Shown here: piece by piece, positions 9,430 to 21,059 of the stretch
How positions within the stretch are numbered: the first letter of the stretch is position 1
How the letters are laid out: the number at the start of each line of letters is the position of its first letter
The notes under the pieces: generated by a model
Seen by the model: only the letters and a program-made list of their open reading frames with translations
What the model was told of the DNA's origin: nothing
Database searches by the model: none
Assembly (NCBI GenBank): GCA_024803745.1
Contig: JANJXV010000267.1
Coordinates: 559,001-623,000 of the forward strand
Length of the DNA: 64,000 nucleotides
Source: Megascapheus bottae
Taxonomy: Eukaryota; Chordata; Mammalia; Rodentia; Geomyidae
Direction: 5' to 3'
Program-made: the position numbers and the translations under genes

Positions 9430-11110
9430 TTACAGTTACTCTGGCACTTCTCCCGATTGACAAAACACATTTCCAGGCATCTGCTCTGTCCTTAAGCTTT
9501 GGTAGCTGACTTGTTTTTCCATGGAGGGCTGGCCTGGATTCCTGGTGATTCCATGCATTTCATAGTTCCCTGTATATCCAGTAAGGTTGTCTTCTATGGG
9601 ACCAGACCTGTCTGGTTTTTGGCCCACCCAGGACCTATGTGTCTGAGGTCTCACATTATAAGTGGAAAATAAAACACAGTATAATAAGCACTGAAGAACT
9701 GCACACCATAATATTAACAATGAGAGTTTAATAGTTAGCAAAGTAAATACAATGAATACTTGACAAGAATCATGAGAGCAAGGTAAAGAGATGTCTTTTT
9801 AGGAAGCGGACAGGGAAGCTCTAAATCCAGACTGGCCTCCAAGTTGCCTTCAGACAGTAATTCTCCTTCAGAGTGCTCAGAAGGGTCTCCTTCCTCATGA
9901 GAAACAGAATGTCCTTCCTGAGTTAAGAGGGGGATGGATTCTGGTTTGTCGAATGGAGATTGAGTCTCTTTTAGTGAGATGGATGGGTCTGGATATTCTG
10001 TGAGGATGGATTCATTTTCCTCCAATGAATCCAGTATTGAGAGTACACTTGCTGCTTCCCATGGGGACATTTTCCATGAGCCCAGCGTGTGCCTCTTTAG
10101 CTTGCACAATAAGTGGAGTGTTACTCTGACTCAGATGGACTGACTCTGGGTGGAGTGTGAAAGGAAACGGAAGGAAATCTGGCTGCTCTTTTTCTTCCTC
10201 CATAGTATCTGCAGGTTCAACTGTGTCACACATGGGGTTCAGAGCAAAAGGTATATCCACAGGAATCTATACCTGTTTGGTAATTTCTACAGAAGGCCCA
10301 TGCTTTCTGGAGTGCAGTGATGATTCTCAGTCTCCATCAGTCACCAGCTCCATTGGTGGGTTTTTCATCCGGAGTTCAGGATAAGCTCTTCCACGATGAC
10401 CCAAACCTAAGAATGGAAATAGGTACAGAGTGGACAGAGTGGACTCTGCAAGTTGAAGTGTCACTCAACTTCCATGAGGATCTAATGGAGGAACCTGTAG
10501 AACTGGAGTTTGGACTGAACACTGAGGAGGTGTAGGGTCTTTCTAATGAGTGCTTATTCCCGAGTCCTTTCAGAGGACAGACATTACCTGGCTGACACCA
10601 CCCATAAAGGGCATTTTGCCAAGCTCTGTAGAAGTAAGGGCCAACCAATATCTAGACCACATGGGCTTCCTACTCACAGGCTTTGAGGCACCCACACCAG
10701 GACTTCTAGTTTTTCTTGGTCTTACTGTTCGCACATTCCTCCAGCTGGTCAAAAAGTATGTGTTTAGAAGAGCAGGTCCAAAGCCGGCATGTGGAGCCAC
10801 ATATAGAGCTTGAGTTGTGTCAGGGTGTGGCAGTTCTTGAACTCGTGGAAATCACTGGGGTAGAAGTCCATTCACATCGTATAGATGGAACACATGATGC
10901 TGTGGGCACATTCGGTACAAGGAAAGTGAGAGCCTTCTCTCTCCATCCTGAGCCTTCTACAAAAGCCCCTTTCTTGCAGGACTCTAATGCTGTGGCTGTC
11001 CTGCAGAGATGTGCACTCATGTGCTGGGAGGGGGTTAAGAGACACTCGAGAACAGGATGACTTTTACACCCCACTTCCAGAAGCTTCTGAGAGAGGCCTC
11101 TATGCATCTG
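9430..11110 (-). other. Cluster of minus-strand open frames, unrecognised (possible gene remnant)
   Basis: About 1.7 kb without L1, SINE or satellite features. The minus strand carries successive partly overlapping open frames at 9436-9741, 9735-10109, 10012-10260, 10376-10648, 10570-10800 and 10820-11107. They are shifted relative to each other, as in a frameshifted retrocopy or decayed exon. The 9735-10109 frame is acidic and rich in Ser, Glu and Pro, with phrases such as SVLSILDSLEENESI. The 10570-10800 frame is Arg/Lys rich. I recognise no domain, no splice pattern and no clear poly-A on the left, so product and origin are unknown. It is also possible that these frames are chance. Confidence 0.3.
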
Positions 11111-11194
11111 TCCAAAGTAAACGCACCTTAAATTAACTAAGTAAATGCTCTAAATAAATCAATAAGTGAATGCTCTAAATAAAGAACTAAATGC

Positions 11195-11415
11195 TCATTC
11201 CTCTAATCTTAGCCACCCAGCAGGCTGAGCTCTGAAGATCACAGTGGAAAGCCAGTCTAGTCAGTAAAATCTAAAGGCACTTGTCTTCAATTAGGCAGCA
11301 AAAAGCCAGAACTTGACCTATGACTCAAATGGTACAGGGCTAATTTTTGAACACCAAAGGGATGGCATTTAGACCTGGGTTCAGGTTCAAGTAGCAGCAC
11401 TGGACCACACACCAA
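11195..11415 (+). mobile_element. B1-like composite SINE, sense, degraded
   Basis: AATCTTAGCCACCCAGCAGG and GAAAGCCAGTCTAGTCAG (head), then CCTATGACTCAAATGGTACA and GGTTCAAGTAGCAGCACTGG (3' module), all diverged. Confidence 0.6.
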
Positions 11416-11419
11416 AATG

Positions 11420-12149
11420 TAAATGCTTTCAGGTTCTAACAGGCAAAGCTATCACAATCCCTCCCTGATGGCTCAAAAGTGATTCATCTTTTCCTCTGAC
11501 TTCAGTATTTCACAGGCCTCCGCCATTAGTACTGACACCTCATTTCTTACTGGGAAATGGGATTTCCTAGGATGTCACCTAGGTGAGGGCTGCAGTTGGG
11601 AGTCACTTACTCATGCCTGAAATCCAACTTCTCAGTAAGCACACTGTTGAGACTCCAGTAGCTTGTGAGGGAAATGAAATGGCATGGTGTCCCAGTTTTA
11701 ATGAAGTAGTTTGGGCACTTGTATCATGCTTAGCTCCCCTGTGAACACCCCAGTGAACCAAACAGGCTCAGAGAGGAGCCAAGTATTCCAAGACTTGGCT
11801 AGGAGGGGTGAGCAAACTTGGGTTTGGAGGGGGAACACTCACTTTTTCAAGAGAATTTCCAGCAACTACTACATTGTCCTCCACTATTTGAAATTGTGCA
11901 GGAAGTTTCCCACATAAAAGAGATCACCTTTCTGGTAGGCAGGGATCAGCTTTGTCAGCAGCATCTCCAACAGGCCTTCCTCCAGGATCCATAGGTTACA
12001 AGGCTCATTCAGAGTCTGAGCTGACTTACCATCACACTATGTTGGCAAAACAGTGGATATTTCAAACGTAGGAATGGGACCACTCTTCACACTGAGGAAT
12101 TGGAATAGAGTAGATTGGAAATGACACACTATAATCTCAGTATAGTCAC
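11420..12149. other. Unassigned intergenic sequence
   Basis: Nothing recognisable beyond possible small SINE scraps near 11600. The open frame at 11711-11917 (+) has no domain signature. Confidence 0.55.
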
Positions 12150-12782
12150 TTGAAAGCACACAAGAAGGTTGTAGTGTGTGGACAGGATGATGGGTTCAAA
12201 TAGGTTTCCTCTCAATATACCTCATCTGAGTTGCCCTGGAGTTTCCTGGCTTTCTTCCTAGAGAAATGCCTGATATACTGGAATTTTGGCTTGGCACTGA
12301 TCCAGCATCTACTTCTTCAAGTGAGACATCCATATCTCTCATGCCTGAGATCCGAGCCTCCTGACCTTTGGCAACAGCACAGCAACATCTTTCTTCCTCC
12401 TGAGCCACAGGCCAAGGGAGCTGGCTTGAGCTGGTTGTCACATACAGTGGCTTGGTTACCAGGGTTCCATATTCTGTTCTATTGTGAGGGAGGTAGGGTC
12501 ACCTTTCAAGGCCCAATGACCAAAGCTCCTTGCTCACAGAAGACCTCCCCAAAGACATACTGGAGGCTGAATCTCCCTTCCCACCTCACATATGGATGTA
12601 GTAAACAGCACACCTTTTTGTTCAAATCCCAAGTCATTAACTAGGCGTAAGTGCTAGCCTGGTCTCAGGCTCAAGGAGCCTTTCTTAGGTAAGATCCAAA
12701 CTTAACTGTCACTATTCCCCTTACCCTTCACAAGACATTTTGCTTCACAGTGCCTTCTCAGCTTGCATTTTGCCTCTTGCAC

Positions 12783-12973
12783 CTTTTTTTGCTAGTCCTG
12801 GGAATTGACCTCAGAGCCTGACCATTGTTCTTAGGCTTTCTTTAGGCTATAGCTGTCCCACCAAGCCACAGCACCACTTCCAGCGTTTTCTATGTATATG
12901 GTACTGCAGAATCAAACCGGAGTCTTTTTGTGTGGTAGCCAAGCACTCTACAAATAGATGAAACACCCAGGCC
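12783..12973 (-). mobile_element. ID-headed composite SINE, antisense
   Basis: CTAGTCCTGGGAATTGACCT, AAGCCACAGCACCACTTCCA, TTCTATGTATATGGTACTGC and GTAGCCAAGCACTCTACAAA. Its inverted partner is at 36644-36841. Confidence 0.8.
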
Positions 12974-13205
12974 ATCTTGCACATATTTTTCACTTCAATC
13001 TACTAGGACGTTGTTAGGTTTCTGTATCATAATCTATTTTTCTTCCTGATGAATATCTGTGCTGTCATCTGTAAAAATGCAAGTGGGAAAATCACAGAAG
13101 CATTGGTGACATAAAAAAAGTCTTACAGACATAGATAAGTGTTCATTCTTTGTAGGAGAAAGGATATTTTGATATGATGATGATGACTATTTATAAATAC
13201 TTTAT

Positions 13206-13393
13206 CGGGGTTTAGAGTTTGGCCCAGTGGTAGAGTGCTTGCCTAGCATCCATGAAGATCTAGGTTTGAGTCCTTAATATCACACAGATATAAAAATCCA
13301 TATGGCAAGTGGCAGAGGGCTAGACTTGGGAAAAGCCAAAAGCAGTGCTCAGGCCCTGAGTTCAAGCCCCAGGAATGGCAGAAAAAACAAAAG
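13206..13393 (+). mobile_element. ID-headed composite SINE, sense, complete
   Basis: GTTTGGCCCAGTGGTAGAGT, GCTTGCCTAGCATCCATGAA and CTCAGGCCCTGAGTTCAAGC, plus an A-rich tail. Its inverted partner is at 36218-36410. Confidence 0.88.
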
Positions 13394-13576
13394 GAAAGAA
13401 ATGTGCTTTTTACAAGTTATTCACTCACAGCATTTGCCTCTAAATTCTTCGCTTCTGCATCTTGTGACTTATCCCTTTCCCTCAATGTAGACAAGAAAAA
13501 CAGATTTTATTACTTGCTATCCTGTTGTCCAATCTTTGGATATGAATTCAAAATACAATATTGCCTGAAATATTGT

Positions 13577-13603
13577 GTGTGTGCGTGTGTGTGTGTGTAT
13601 CTG
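13577..13603. repeat. Short (GT)n microsatellite
   Basis: GTGTGTGTGCGTGTGTGTGT with minor interruptions, just outside block B. Confidence 0.85.
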
Positions 13604-13629
13604 CCTATGTGTGCATGCACACATGTGTA

Positions 13630-13800
13630 CAGGGTTTAGGGCTTACTCATAGGGCCTGTGTGATAACCCTCAGCATCTTTTCCTCAAAGGTATTGGTCTT
13701 TCACTTCTAGCTTATTATAGCTAATTGGAGTTGAGAGATTCACTCAATTTCTTGCCCTGTGCATTGGAACCCAGTGCTGGGTTCTCATATTGTTAATTGT
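13630..13800 (-). mobile_element. Degraded B1-like SINE, antisense
   Basis: TTGGTCTTTCACTTCTAGCT, AGCTAATTGGAGTTGAGAGA and a weak head complement. Assigned mainly on the linker motif. Confidence 0.4.
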
Positions 13801-14022
13801 AGCTATAGAGAAGGCTGAGGTCTGGGGATCCTCGTAAGAATCCAGCCCCTGAAAGAAAGTCACTGATAGAAATCTTTATCTTCAGTTAAGCACGAATAAA
13901 TAAGGCAAAAGTGGAACTGTGGCTCAGTTCCTCTTGTACCAGCCATGAGAAAATTAGTAAGTGGCAGCACCTGGTCCCTGAGAGAAATCCTTAGCACTGG
14001 TTCAAAAAAAGAAAGAAAATAA
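13800..14022 (+). mobile_element. Degraded B1-like composite SINE, sense
   Basis: AGAAGGCTGAGGTCTGGGGA, GTGGAACTGTGGCTCAGTTC and an A-rich GAAAGAAAATAATG tail. The middle is diverged. Confidence 0.5.
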
Positions 14023-14029
14023 TGAAAAA

Positions 14030-14455
14030 ATTAAAACTTGCTGAGGAATACATAAGGATAAACGTGCCTGTGAATAATCTTGTCATTTCAGATTCCCTCA
14101 AGAGCCTATGTCTCTCTATATTTTATCAAGTTTTTTTTAAAGATATTTACATATTTTCTATCTTTCTTAAACAGTGATAGCCATCCACAAAACACAAACA
14201 CAAACTCTCAAACAGTATACCACCCACCCATAAGTGTCTGGCTATGTATATATGTATAGTCATATGTATTGATCTGTCTCTCTATGCTAATATATAAATG
14301 CATAATCATATGTATTTAGACAAACAGGAAACATACATAGATAGGTCTCAGGCATTTCCAGATTTTGTGCAAGTCTTCTGAGTGCAACTTACCATTGTAT
14401 TGTTTGTCAAGATAGAGTCCCTCTAACTTTTGGCCAGCTTCTTGTCCTTTGATAC
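14030..14455. other. AT-rich unassigned sequence
   Basis: Contains short ACACAAACACAAAC and TATGTATATATGTATAG runs. No gene or clear repeat seen. Confidence 0.6.
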
Positions 14456-14457
14456 TT

Positions 14458-14650
14458 TTTTCTGGCAGTCCTGGGTTTTGAACGCTAGGCCTGGATGCTG
14501 TCACTGAGCTTGAGCTTCTTGCATTCAGTAGTTTATTGCAGATAAGAGTCTCATGGAGTTTCTGTCCTGGGCTGGCTTTGAATTGTGATCCTCAGATCTC
14601 AAACTCCTGAGTAGCTAGGATGACAGTCTTGAGCTACCAGTACCTGGTTC
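14458..14650 (-). mobile_element. B1-like composite SINE, antisense, internally deleted
   Basis: GGCAGTCCTGGGTTTTGAAC, CTGTCACTGAGCTTGAGC, then a jump to AGATAAGAGTCTCATGGAGT and CTCCTGAGTAGCTAGGATGA. The CTCAAGG to CCACTTC segment is mostly missing. Confidence 0.75.
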
Positions 14651-14654
14651 CTTT

Positions 14655-16430
14655 GCCTCTTTTACCCTTTTTTTGGCCCCACCACAGCCATGGTATCTAC
14701 CTTCCTATGTTCTCTCCACCTGCCCCCAGACAGGGGTGTGACAGATGCTTTCCACCCACTTATTCATGTCCTCCTCTGTATTGGCTGACAGCTAAGACAT
14801 GCACTCACTTGTCTGGATGCCAAACACAAAGCCATGTGATTGTTTCTCAGTCTGGAACATCCTATCAGATTTATAGCACCACAGAGGGTCAGGTTGATAC
14901 TCCTCCAGGGATTCTTAAATTGTTCTCATATTCATCCACAACACGTTTGTCATCACTTGTCCAGCTAATTCATGAACTAAACCAGCATTCCCTACAAACT
15001 TAGATCCCAATACCATGAGGACACTCAAGGGTGCATTCGGAGTGTGACCTGCAGGTGGATGTGAGCCTGTCTAAGTTGGAGGGGATTTCTCCGCCACAGG
15101 AAATGGAATACAAATTTAGAATCTGCTTCCATGAGGTGACAATCTCTGGCAGATGTTCTTATCAAATGTGGCACTGCCTACTTCCAGCTTAAAACATGGG
15201 TTGATGACCCTACATAACAGAGAATGTATTCACCCCGGCCCAACACATAGGCTGGGACCCTGAACTTTCAGGTAGCATTTGGCTTTGAAGGTCATGAGAT
15301 CTTAGTCTACAAATGATGAGCCCCCTCCCGTGAGGCATAGCAAACGGAGCCAAAGTGCAACCCAGTTAAGCACCAGATCAAGCTTCCCTTCTTCAGTAGG
15401 GTATGCTTTGAAAACTGTGCATAGCTTCTGTTTGAAGCCAGTGCAGAAAGGAAAGTCCATGAAACTCTCATTTCCAGTTAACTGCCAAGAAAAAGCCAAA
15501 GATAGAGATGAAGCTCAAGAGACGTAGAGAGCCATCTGAAAAGAATGGTTACACCCTGCAACATCCTCATTATCTGATCTTGAAAACATCTCTGTGTGCA
15601 TCCCAGCATGCAGCCAGCATCTGGGGGTGACAGTGACCCCTGGGCCCATAGGCAATTTGCACTGTCTCTGATATCTGTAATGTGAACCTCATTCTGTTGG
15701 GTTTGTGAAGCGGTGTCAACCCTGCAGAAGGAACCAACTGTGCCCTAACTCCCACTGTCCCCTGGGGCCCCTAGCATTCCCCCATCTGCACCCCTCCTGT
15801 GGCTTCTGATCCTAGGGAGCCCTCCTGCCCTGCCCAACACTCACATGAAGTGCATATTTCTACTCCTGGGGCAACTTCTCCACAGAGAGTACATGACATG
15901 CCCACTCTCCAGGCACGGGGAGATCCTGCCAAAATAGCAAATCAGTGATAAGGACATAAAGAGATGAATAGAATTTTAGATCCTGATGGTAGACAGTCTG
16001 CAAAATCCAAGGGAGAATGGAATTGGAGGGGACCAGGGATTAGGATGTGGGCATGGAGCTTCCCTGCCAAGGGGGTGGGGGAAGTCACAGGCTGGGGGAT
16101 GCACAGGATGATCCATGGGCCCTGTGCAGCTACTGGGTCACCCCCTTCTGCATCTCAGCCTTTGGCTTTGAGCTCTGTGATCGTCAAGATGTGCACAGTC
16201 TGTACTCTGGCTGGCAGAAGAAAGGACCCTGGGAAGACAATTGTAGACCCTTTGTGAGTGTAGGAAGGGGTAGGCTGGACACCCAGTCCAAGAGGAGCTA
16301 AAACTGGAGTCGAGGGGTGTGCAAGGAGTGGGTGTGAGGGTTGTGGGCAGTCACAGTCATGGCAGAGGTGGCTCTGTCTGTGGGGTGAGTGCCTCCCTGC
16401 AGGTACAGCATTGGAGATATCAGAGATCCA
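14655..16430. other. Unassigned, relatively GC-rich intergenic sequence
   Basis: It is almost free of SINE and L1 copies, unlike the rest of the window. Plus-strand frames at 14620-15003, 15330-15527 and 15964-16257 have no recognised domain. A stretch ending at 16252 has an exon-like reading followed by GTGAGTG, but no acceptor or partner exon could be tied to it. No gene is called. Confidence 0.5.
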
Positions 16431-16431
16431 C

Positions 16432-16553
16432 ATGAAAAGGAAAAGCTGGAAATGGCACTATGGTTCAAATGGTAGAGCATCAACCTTGAGCAAAAGAGCT
16501 CAGGGACAGTACCCAGGACCTGAGTTCAAGCCTCATGACTGTAAAAGAAAAAG
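16432..16553 (+). mobile_element. SINE 3' module, sense, without head
   Basis: AATGGCACTATGGTTCAAAT, TTGAGCAAAAGAGCTCAGGG and CCTGAGTTCAAGCCTCATGA, then an A-rich tail. The copy begins at the shared 3' module. Confidence 0.75.
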
Positions 16554-16559
16554 AACCAG

Positions 16560-17795
16560 GACTATGAGAGGGAACCTGGTACTCTCTTGGTCTAATCAGA
16601 CACAAGAAGAGGCCGGGATAGGCTGTGGAAAAACACAGAGAACATCTTCCCCCAGCTCATCCTGTCCTGCATGCAGGGACAGCCATGTAACTAGGGCTAC
16701 GGTGAGATCATCTTCACCCCTGTGCTTCCATCTGAATTGTAGGCCTCTGTCCTGTCATGGGGTGTCCTGATGGCTGAGCAGGCGCCCTAACCCTAGATGG
16801 AGAGCAGCCACTGACTGTGGTAGCTAAGGAGAGATCTGTTCCATAGCTATCAGGCCACCCAGCATGGGAGCCATAACCACTCCTCACCCAGGTAGAGGCC
16901 AATGGTTCTCCAGGTGCTACTGACATTGCGCCACCCCTAGCCCTGGGTACACATGACATTCCCTCCACAAGGAGCAGGACTAAGTGAAGGATCAGGAAGC
17001 TGCCTATGGGCTTCAGATGATGGCCAGGCTGGCACTACAGATGGCCTCACTCTGTCACCACCTTCCCCTGCCTCCATCATTCCTCCATCATGCCTCTCTA
17101 CCTCCCACCCATTAACCTTGGAAACCAATGAACTGGGCTCTCATCATTCCTCTCATCTCTTCACCCACTTTGCCATGCGTCCAACCCTCTGTCACTTCCA
17201 CCCCACACACATCCCACCACCAGCCACCCTGTAGCTTATGAGGATCCCAGAGGAAGCTCTTGGTGAAGGGCTTGTGACCACAAAACAGTTACTATCACCC
17301 GCTCCGGCCTGATCCACCACAGAATAAGAACAGCCAAGCAGGCACACACTGCAGCAGAGTTGCTCTGCTGCCACCCTGATTTCTTCATGGCCAGGACTTG
17401 GCTCTCCTCAGCCTCCCAGCTCAGTAACCAGAACATTGTGCTTTCCCAGAGCCATGGCTTCTAGTCTCCATGGACACAATGACATCAAGGTGATGCCAAC
17501 TTCCCCATCTCTATATACTTCTAACTATGGGAAGGGAGCTGAGGTTCTCTTCTGTGACTCCATCCGCTAAGAGGCTCATGCAGATTTCTATCCTTTGCTC
17601 ATCATGGTGACTCTTTGGTTAACAAGTCACTGCTGGGCTTCCAGTTCACCACATATAGAACCCATACTCCAACACTTTTCTTAGAAGGACTGATGACTTT
17701 TAAATATTCTCTAGTTTTAAATTTCTAGTTCCTTCTCTCTTTCATTTATATATTTCCCTTCCTCACATACTTCCCTTTTTTACCTTCCTTCTTTC
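16560..17795. other. Unassigned intergenic sequence
   Basis: Repeat-poor and moderately GC-rich. Open frames on both strands (for example 16953-17234 + and 16714-16968 -) are Pro/Ser-rich and lack domain signatures. Confidence 0.5.
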
Positions 17796-17796
17796 A

Positions 17797-18008
17797 TTCC
17801 TGGCCTTGAACTCAAGACCTGGAGCTTTTTCTTAGCTTTTCTTTGCTCAAGGTAGCACTCTAGCTCTTGAGCCACAGCTCTACTTCAATCTTTGTTCTTG
17901 CTCTAAACTGGGAGTATGAGTCTCATGCATTTTTCCCTTTGCTGGGTTGGTTTTAAACCACAATACTAAGATCAGGATCCTGAATATGCCTCGGATTACA
18001 GGTATTAT
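17797..18008 (-). mobile_element. B1-like composite SINE, antisense
   Basis: TCCTGGCCTTGAACTCAAGA, GCTCTTGAGCCACAGCTCTA, a GAGTATGAGTCTCATGCATT linker, and a diverged head near CGGATTACAGG. Confidence 0.7.
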
Positions 18009-18009
18009 C

Positions 18010-18935
18010 TAATCAAAACAAATTCCTGATTTCTTTTTTAGACATAATTAGTTCTTTCAGGTGAGCCACCAGCCACTCTTGCAAGAGCATTGCAGGATCC
18101 CAGCATTCATCTTGTCTCCAGTCTTATTCCATCCATCTCACAATGGTCATCTAAAACACCCTGCTGCATGGTTGAAGTCGCAAGGAACGTTCTCAACGCC
18201 ATGAGAGGCCCCCTTAAGCTCTGCCTCAGACATGCCCAGCCCCCATCCCACTTCCACATGAGCATTTGTTTAGGAGAAATTTCCTGAGTACATCATCATC
18301 TTTTCCTCACCATTCAAATTTCATCTTTGGAGTCATTTCTCCCAGACAAAGAGGAACATGATCCATGGTTTGATAGCAGCTCCAGCTTCATAGTCCCAGC
18401 CACCAACACCCCCCATTACCCTGCCAGACACCTGAATTCAAGAACAATGTTTTCACTACCCCTGACGCTTATCAAATGTTTTAACTTATACAGTGCATTA
18501 AAATAATTTTACTAAATGGAATAAACACATGGCATCAAGCTTCAGAATCTTTGCACCTGAATTTTTAGTGAATCACAGACACACCAGCATTTCTGTAGCC
18601 AACAGAAATCTTAGCTTTGAGATTTAAGCATTCCTGGTATCCAAGTTTGGATGTGCTAACACTGCCCTTAATGGGGCACTTCAATCACACAATCCCACAA
18701 CAATCAATGTCATTTGACATTCACTGGTAGGTGGTGCTAGGAAAAAGACTGATGTGCCAACTCCATGCTGGCTTGACCTATGCCATCTTCAAGTGGGGCC
18801 CCTCTCTCCATGACACCTTTTGTGTACTACCCCAGGAGGACCTTTACCTTGAGACAAAATTATGAAGACTATCTCTACCAGCAAAGATTCCAGTGAGATG
18901 TGCCTACATGGATAAAGCTAAAATCTCACTAAAGT
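18010..18935. other. Unassigned intergenic sequence
   Basis: No repeat family or gene recognised. The small plus-strand frame at 18090-18287 is without signature. Confidence 0.5.
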
Positions 18936-18939
18936 GAGG

Positions 18940-19165
18940 TTGTTGGCAGTGCTGGAGCCTGAACTCAGGGCCTGGGCACTAAGCATTTGTACTCAAGAAT
19001 AGCCCTTTACCACTGGAGCACAAACTCCATTCCCAGCTCTTTTTATTTTTGGTAGTAAGAATCTATCAGTCTTTCCTGTTCCAGGTGACTTGGAACTTCC
19101 ATACTCATATCTCAGCCTCGTGACCAGCCTGGATTAAAAGTGTGGATCAGCCATGCACCACACCT
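18940..19165 (-). mobile_element. B1-like composite SINE, antisense, degraded
   Basis: GAGCCTGAACTCAGGGCCTG, CCTTTACCACTGGAGCACAA, ATATCTCAGCCTCGTGACCA and a diverged head. Confidence 0.6.
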
Positions 19166-19555
19166 GAGGACTTCAGCCAGCACATTTTTTCCCAAAAATT
19201 GGAAGAGGAAGATGAGGGAGGGTTGGGCTCATCCTGCCCTGCATATGAAGGAGAGCATCAGCGCCTGAACTTCATTCCCTGTTGTAGGCTGCTGGAGGAA
19301 AAGGAAGCAAATAGGCACAGGCTGGCAGCAGATACCACAGAACAACTTGTGACCAAGACTCCCAGAGCAGACCTCAGAATCGATGACAGAGTTGGATCTA
19401 CGCAGTAACAGAGGCAGTGGTGACACCTGAAACTGCGCATTTGAGCCTTTGCTGCTAGTAAACAGGGCCACCTATGTCTCAATGAGAAAGGTGAGATTTT
19501 GGTGGAGAAGGTGAGATTAAACATTATGTATCATGCAAGAAGACAGACTATAAGG

Positions 19556-20037
19556 GGTCTTTTATTATTCCAAGTGAAATTTTGGATTTCCTCTTCTGTT
19601 TCTTTAAAGAATGACATTCTGATCTTGATGAATATTGCACTGAATTTGTAGATAGTCCTTATCAAGATTGCCATTTTTACAATATTACTTCTTCCAAACC
19701 AGGAGCATAGGTTTTTGCATTTCCTCAGTTCTGCGTTAATTTCCTTCTCCAGGGTTTATAGTTCCATCAAAAAGGTGCTTTACATTCTAAGTTAATTCCT
19801 AGGTATTTTATTTTCTTTGATAGCAAAATGAGTTGCTATCCTGATTCTTGCCTCATTCCTCTCATTTGTTGGCATATAGGAAGGCAGTTGACATTGACGG
19901 TTAATTTTATACCCTGCTACCTTACCAAAGTTTTATATCAGCTCAAGCAGCTTTGGAGTAGAGTATATAGGGTTCTTTAAATACAGAATCATGTCATCTG
20001 TAAGGAGAGAAAGTTTCAGTTCCTCTTTCCCTTTTCC
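19556..20037 (-). mobile_element. L1 ORF2 fragment, inverted 5' part of a rearranged L1
   Basis: Antisense ORF2 sequence equivalent to 39.17-39.66 kb: TTCTTTAAAGAATGACATTC, CTTCCAAACCAGGAGCATAG and TACAGAATCATGTCATCTGT. It joins at about 20037 to sense-strand ORF2 sequence, which is the arrangement expected of an L1 with an inverted 5' segment. Frame broken. Confidence 0.8.
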
Positions 20038-20430
20038 TCCTCACTCCAGTTAGAATGGCCAAGATCCAGAAATCTAATAACGTATGCTGGAGGGGATGTG
20101 GCCAGGAGGGATCACTACTACACTGCTGGTGGGATTGCAAACTCCTTCAACCACTATGGAAAGCACTATGGCAGTATCCCAAAAAGACTAAACATAGAGC
20201 TCCCCTGTGATCCAGCAATTTCACTACTTGCCAATCGTCCAGATAGGACATACTAAATTCACTAGAACAATAACATTTATCACAGCACTATTTACTATGG
20301 CAAAGGTATGGAACCAACCCAGATGCCCGTCAGTTGATGAGTAGATCAAATATGGTATTTTTACACAATGGAATTCTGTGCTTCTGTCAGAAAGAATGAC
20401 ATAGACGAATTTGTAAAGAAATAGAAAGAC
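20038..20430 (+). mobile_element. L1 ORF2 C-terminal fragment, sense
   Basis: On the plus strand it reads through the Cys-rich ORF2 end (GGAGGGGATGTGGCCAGGAG, then CTGGTGGGATTGCAAACTCC) and continues to CTATTTACTATGGCAAAGGT and CAACCCAGATGCCCGTCAGT. No 3' UTR or poly-A follows: it stops at a pyrimidine microsatellite. Several stops make it non-coding. Confidence 0.8.
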
Positions 20431-20457
20431 TGTAAAGTTTAGAAATTAGTTTCTGTC

Positions 20458-20812
<355 letters not shown>

Positions 20813-21059
20813 TTTAGAGGTTTCTGACAAAGGTTTTCCTACATGCTATTATTTCTTCTGTGAGTGCTCTTAATGCTTGCTGAAGGTTGACTTTGTTTAG
20901 AAGACTTACCCTAATGCTCCCATATACAGAGATTCTATATATAGCTAAATGTTTTTCATTACTCAGAATTTCTCTATTGTGTATGTTCTGAAATGTACTG
21001 ATGACTGACTTCTGATTAAAAGTCATTGCACATTTGTTCTATTCATTAGTTTTCTTTTC

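Larger units (their letters stand above)
12150..13504 (+). repeat. Segmental duplication block B, left copy
   Basis: The reverse complement of this block recurs at 36097-37470. Matching landmarks include the AAAAACAGAT edge at about 13500, the paired SINEs at 12783 and 13206, and the region encoding the chance peptide QEEERCCCAVAKGQE on the minus strand, which reappears on the plus strand at about 37.23 kb. No gene is recognised. Copies differ by many substitutions and small indels, more than the block A copies do, so this duplication looks older. Confidence 0.88.

Noticed and set aside
10317..11060. Plus-strand frames at 10317-10535, 10550-10813 and 10716-11060
   Set aside because: They overlap the minus-strand frames without domain signatures. 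At most one strand could be genuine and neither is convincing.
12196..12441. Small protein with RCCCAVAKGQE in block B, seen in both copies
   Set aside because: The frame is not conserved between the copies in length or ends, and substitutions do not respect codons. It recurs only because the DNA is duplicated.
16047..16301. Exon ending at the GTGAGTG donor near 16252
   Set aside because: The reading (ISAFGFELCDRQDVHSLYSG) is exon-like, but I see no supporting acceptor, partner exon or known domain. Kept only as a conservation check.
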